Part shown: in pieces, positions 60,680 to 64,000 of the stretch
Layout: every line of letters starts with the position of its first letter
Position numbering within the stretch: the first letter of the stretch is position 1
NCBI RefSeq assembly: GCF_029867415.1
Contig: NW_026705791.1
Span: forward strand, 171,501 to 235,500
DNA: 64,000 nt
From: Vicia villosa
Lineage: Eukaryota; Streptophyta; Magnoliopsida; Fabales; Fabaceae
Direction of reading: 5' to 3'
Position numbers and translations under genes: made by a program
Notes under the pieces: generated by a model
Told to the model about the DNA's origin: nothing
What the model saw: the letters and a program-made list of their open reading frames with translations, nothing else
Databases searched by the model: none

Positions 60680-61530
60680 TTCACTTTCCAAGTGATCAAG
60701 ATGATAAATTGTCTCAGTTGTTATCTTTGTTAACTTGTTTTTGGTTCCTATGTTGGTATGAGAGTCTCACATATAAAGTGAGAAAGAGAGGGAAAAATAA
60801 TTTTTAGACATTAGTATTAACTTTTGATATGCAAGTTTTTCTATTTACCATAGTGCAGCATGACCAAAGTATACTATTAAGAAAAATTAAAAGGTAAATA
60901 TATTAAGTCCTTATTAGACATTCTCTTGTGAAGTTTAGTGCATATAAATATTCTATTGATGTTAATTATCCAATTTAGTAATTTTTCGAGGCTAAACATA
61001 AGTGTGGAGTTTTACTAAAATCACTAAACTTTCAAATGTTAATTTTTTTACCGCATAATAAGGCGATACAATGTCGGCGACAATAACAGTAAAATCCATG
61101 CAATAAAGGAAATGCATTACTATATCGTTTCGAAAACTTTAGGTTAGCTCCCGTGTTTGTTTTAACGCTTCTGAATGGTATGTTTCAAAATCATGGATCC
61201 TTTTATCATGATAATGATTTATATGAATATAAACATACACTTGAAAAATGTTTTTGGAGACAAGGCGTCTGGATGAATCCTTTCGAACCAGATCGATGTG
61301 AAGTTTTAGGAAGTCCCTAAAAAAAGAAATGGGTAGAAACAATATAGATTAAGTTGCACTGTAAACCAATCCATTACAAGGAAAATAAGGTGAAAAATAT
61401 TCTAACCAATGCAAAAGTTTCTCAAAGGATTCTAAAAATAAGGTGAAAAATACAAGGAAAATGAATACAGCACCCCTACAAAAATATATAATAATCAAAG
61501 TTAGAAGTATAAAACTTGATCAAAATTTAA
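60680..61530. other. Intergenic spacer between PYRB and the MOCS3-like gene
   Basis: Convergent 3' ends of the two genes. Nothing else recognised. Confidence 0.5.
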
Positions 61531-61538
61531 CTACATAG

Positions 61539-63940
61539 CTAATAAGTGGGAAAGTTAGGATCAACATTTTTAGCCCAACCCTCCAAACCTCCAACAATAT
61601 CTTTAGCAGAAGCAAACCCCATTTTGTGAAGGTATTGAACAGCCCTTTGAGAATCATTTCCTCTTCTGCATACAACATACAATTCCGGACTTTTTTCATC
61701 TTCATCTTTCTTCAAAATTGATGATATTTCAGGCAACTTAAACTCTATATCTGCGTATGGAATGTTGACGGAATTTGGAAGAGACACAATCTTGAAATGG
61801 TGAGCCGGTCTAACATCGACAAGCACATGTGATTCCTTGTTGAGAAGGATTTCGTTGTACTCCTTGCTGCTGATTCTTGACTCACTAGAAAGTAGATTTA
61901 ACTTCAATGGAGCCTGCATTTGCATGGAAAAAGAATGCGTTAATGATATGAAAAATATTCAGCTTAATAGAGATGCACCCGACCACAAGTGTTGATTAGT
62001 TTTATAATGATATTCAATGAGAACTCATCGTATTGAATTTTCGTTAGATGTCGGTGTAAAGCTAATTTTTGTGATAGTGTATGTGTATGTCTTGGCTTGC
62101 AGGTTATAACTTTCATTGATAGCAGTAATGCAGTAAAGCACTAGATCTTAAGAGGATCGGCCGGCCAGTGAAAGATCGTAAAACTAATATCGTAGCGCAC
62201 AACACGTATCCTACCGAAGGGAAAAGCCTGACCTAGTTAGACAGGCCCAACAAAAAACGCCTGACCTAGTTAGACAGACCCGACACAAAAAATGCAGCAC
62301 TTTTCTTTTACAATTTTGCTTCAAAGATCTCGATCTTGACAACGTCGACGATGAAAACGGTCTTGCTGTGATCGTATCGCGCTCTGGCAGTCATGGCATG
62401 TAAGATCTTACGATCCAACACTCAATCTTGATTATACTGAATAGCAGTGTTGTTAAACGGCAGCATTGCAGTGCTTTAGTGTAGAGAAATTTGAACAAAT
62501 TTTTACTGTTCCTCAATACGCTATTTAGTACAAAACCACTAGGCGGAATTTGAACAAACTACTATTTTCTGCAATCCGCAATTGGCAATGCTGCTTGATA
62601 CCAAAACTAACTTCTGATATTTGGTTAGCAAAAGTCATTTCAATTGGGTCAACCTGATATCAACCCTAATAAGGATTGTTTGGGCCAACTAGTGAGGTGT
62701 AAGTTCTTATTCGAAGCTTCAAACATCTTAGGACTTAGAACCATTGATATGTGACCACCACTTGAAAATGGCATACAGAAATCGTAGCAACTCAAAAATT
62801 AAATGCAGGAAGACATTTTGTAGTCTTTTGAGGATTTTATTTTACCTCCAATATAGAAAATGCGAAAAAACAACTAAATGTAAACAACTACGTCTGAATG
62901 CAGAGGATTCTATGAAGCATGGACACCAGAAACACGACACCGACACTGACAAGTCGACACCGGTAATAATTTGAAAAAATGAAAAAATTAAACGGAATCA
63001 CAAGTGTCGATTTCAGTTTCGGAGACCGACACTAACACAGACACACCTTTTCTCAAAGGTGTCGGTGCTACAGAGAGGGGATTTGCTTTGAAAACTCAAG
63101 GCAATAGTAAAAGAAACCATACCTCAGACAAGGGAGTTTGAGTGAACTTCTCATAATCAAATTCTCGAAAGTACTGCTGATTCATTATTGCATTTTCTCC
63201 ACAAGCTTCACATTGTGGAGACCTTCCTCTGATTTTAACCTGTGCAATGAGATTATATAAGCTCTTACCATAGACATTAGATCTTAATCCATAATCTTAA
63301 TATTTCTTTCTCATAATGCATCCTTCAAAAACAAGCATTCCATTACTATCATTGATAAAAGCTATGAACATACAATACGGATCCGTGCAGCCAATGCATC
63401 AAAGAGAAGCATCCTTCCAGAGAGTGGTTCACCAACAGAAGCCGCAATCTTAATTGCCTCGAGAGCTTGGAGACAGCCAATTATACCAGGAACTGAAATT
63501 CAGAACAAATTGAAATACAAATGTAAGTTGAAACATAAATGATAAGTATTTAAAAGGATAAACATAGATGATAAAAACTCTGCATTTAGTAATCCGAGCT
63601 TGGCTTAAAGAAACTTGTACAAGAATTAAACAATCAGATAATTTTTTTGGTATTGCCAAAGAAGAGAGCATACCTACTCCTAGTACTCCACCATCAGCAC
63701 AACTTTGGCATGCTGCTCTAGGTGGTGGAGTTGGAAAGAGGCATCGAAAGCAAGGACCACCATTGTGATTGTAGATAGTAAGCTGTATCATACGTTTTTG
63801 CCATGAGTATACCTCGAATTAATACGATATAATAAAGCAACTAAGAGTACAAGTTTCTCCGTGAACTTAAATGGTAGAATAAAAAATAATTAGATGTATA
63901 CCTGTCCTTCCAATCCCACAGCCGCACCTGATACAAGGGG
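61539..63940 (-). CDS. CNX5: MOCS3/CNX5-like adenylyltransferase and sulfurtransferase, C-terminal exons (5' part outside window)
   Basis: Minus-strand exons 63940-63902, 63782-63674, 63492-63374, 63239-63123 and 61913-61539 join in phase and encode about 252 residues. The first ones belong to the ThiF/E1 adenylyltransferase domain ([53 protein letters not shown], with the paired CxxC zinc ligands CFRC and CEAC). The last exon is a rhodanese domain with the active-site loop CRRGNDSQ. The protein adenylates and sulfurates the small carriers MOCS2A (molybdopterin synthesis) and URM1 (tRNA thiolation). The intron before the last exon is 1.2 kb. The N-terminal half must lie beyond 64000. Confidence 0.93.
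61914..63122 (-). other. Large intron of the MOCS3-like gene with repeat-like sequence
   Basis: The 1.2-kb intron between the ThiF and rhodanese exons contains short GTGTCGGTG / CACCGACAC motifs in both orientations (about 62935-63065) that may be ends of a small transposon. No target duplication or coding region was found. Confidence 0.6.
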
Positions 63941-64000
63941 CTGCACGTGTACAACGAAAGCAATTAAAAAAAAAGTTTCAATAGAAGTAACTTATGTTGT

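Overview
This window is nuclear DNA from a flowering plant, almost certainly a legume with a large, repeat-rich genome. The evidence is very AT-rich DNA, intron-containing genes with plant-type splice sites, several nested transposons, and a 17.2-kb Ty3/gypsy element of the Tat/Ogre type, which is typical of vetch, pea and clover relatives. The species assignment is an inference. I could not run any search.

Layout. 1-11990 is a transposon graveyard: a decayed Ty1/copia pol fragment, one exon of a CNOT9/RCD1-like gene, long (AT)n and (AAT)n tracts, MITEs, a complete 3.4-kb CACTA element (4896-8332, target duplication ATT) carrying a Ulp1-type protease gene, a small GC-rich islet and a decayed copia gag. 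12010-15900 holds the first of two paralogous genes for a secreted DOMON plus cytochrome b561 membrane protein (13711-15385), with a hAT-like element 3' of it. 16025-36558 is one LINE fragment on the minus strand. It is split by a second, deleted CACTA element (16608-18716, TSD TCA) and by the Ogre-type retrotransposon (18782-36030, TSD ACTGC). The two 3.36-kb LTRs are nearly identical, so that insertion is recent. 36559-38860 contains older LTR debris and a solo LTR (36778-37714, TSD AAGAC). 38900-41700 is the second copy of the DOMON/b561 segment (gene 39478-41218), without the hAT insertion. 41790-46260 has a LINE scrap, a Mutator-type MITE with a 9-bp TSD, a 148-bp tandem repeat and LTR debris.

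46545 to the right end is the gene-rich part: a SWAP/Surp splicing factor (46545-51595, +), a LINE-type RNase H ORF (52750-53325, +), a type 1 lipid-transfer protein (53800-54249, -), copia remnants (55880-57580), the plastid aspartate carbamoyltransferase PYRB of pyrimidine synthesis (59030-60671, +), and the C-terminal exons of a MOCS3/CNX5 (UBA4) adenylyltransferase-sulfurtransferase (61539-63940, -), whose 5' part lies beyond the window.

The host genes are not an operon or pathway cluster; each has its own role in RNA splicing, lipid transfer, nucleotide synthesis, sulfur transfer for molybdopterin and tRNA thiolation, or membrane electron transfer. The most informative content is the nested transposon stratigraphy. 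Insertion sites, target duplications and a paralogous empty site together allow insertions to be ordered in time. I found no convincing new biological system. The best candidates for a second look are the Ulp1-bearing CACTA element, the Ogre intron and its accessory coiled-coil ORF, and a tRNA-like module inside the Ogre LTR.
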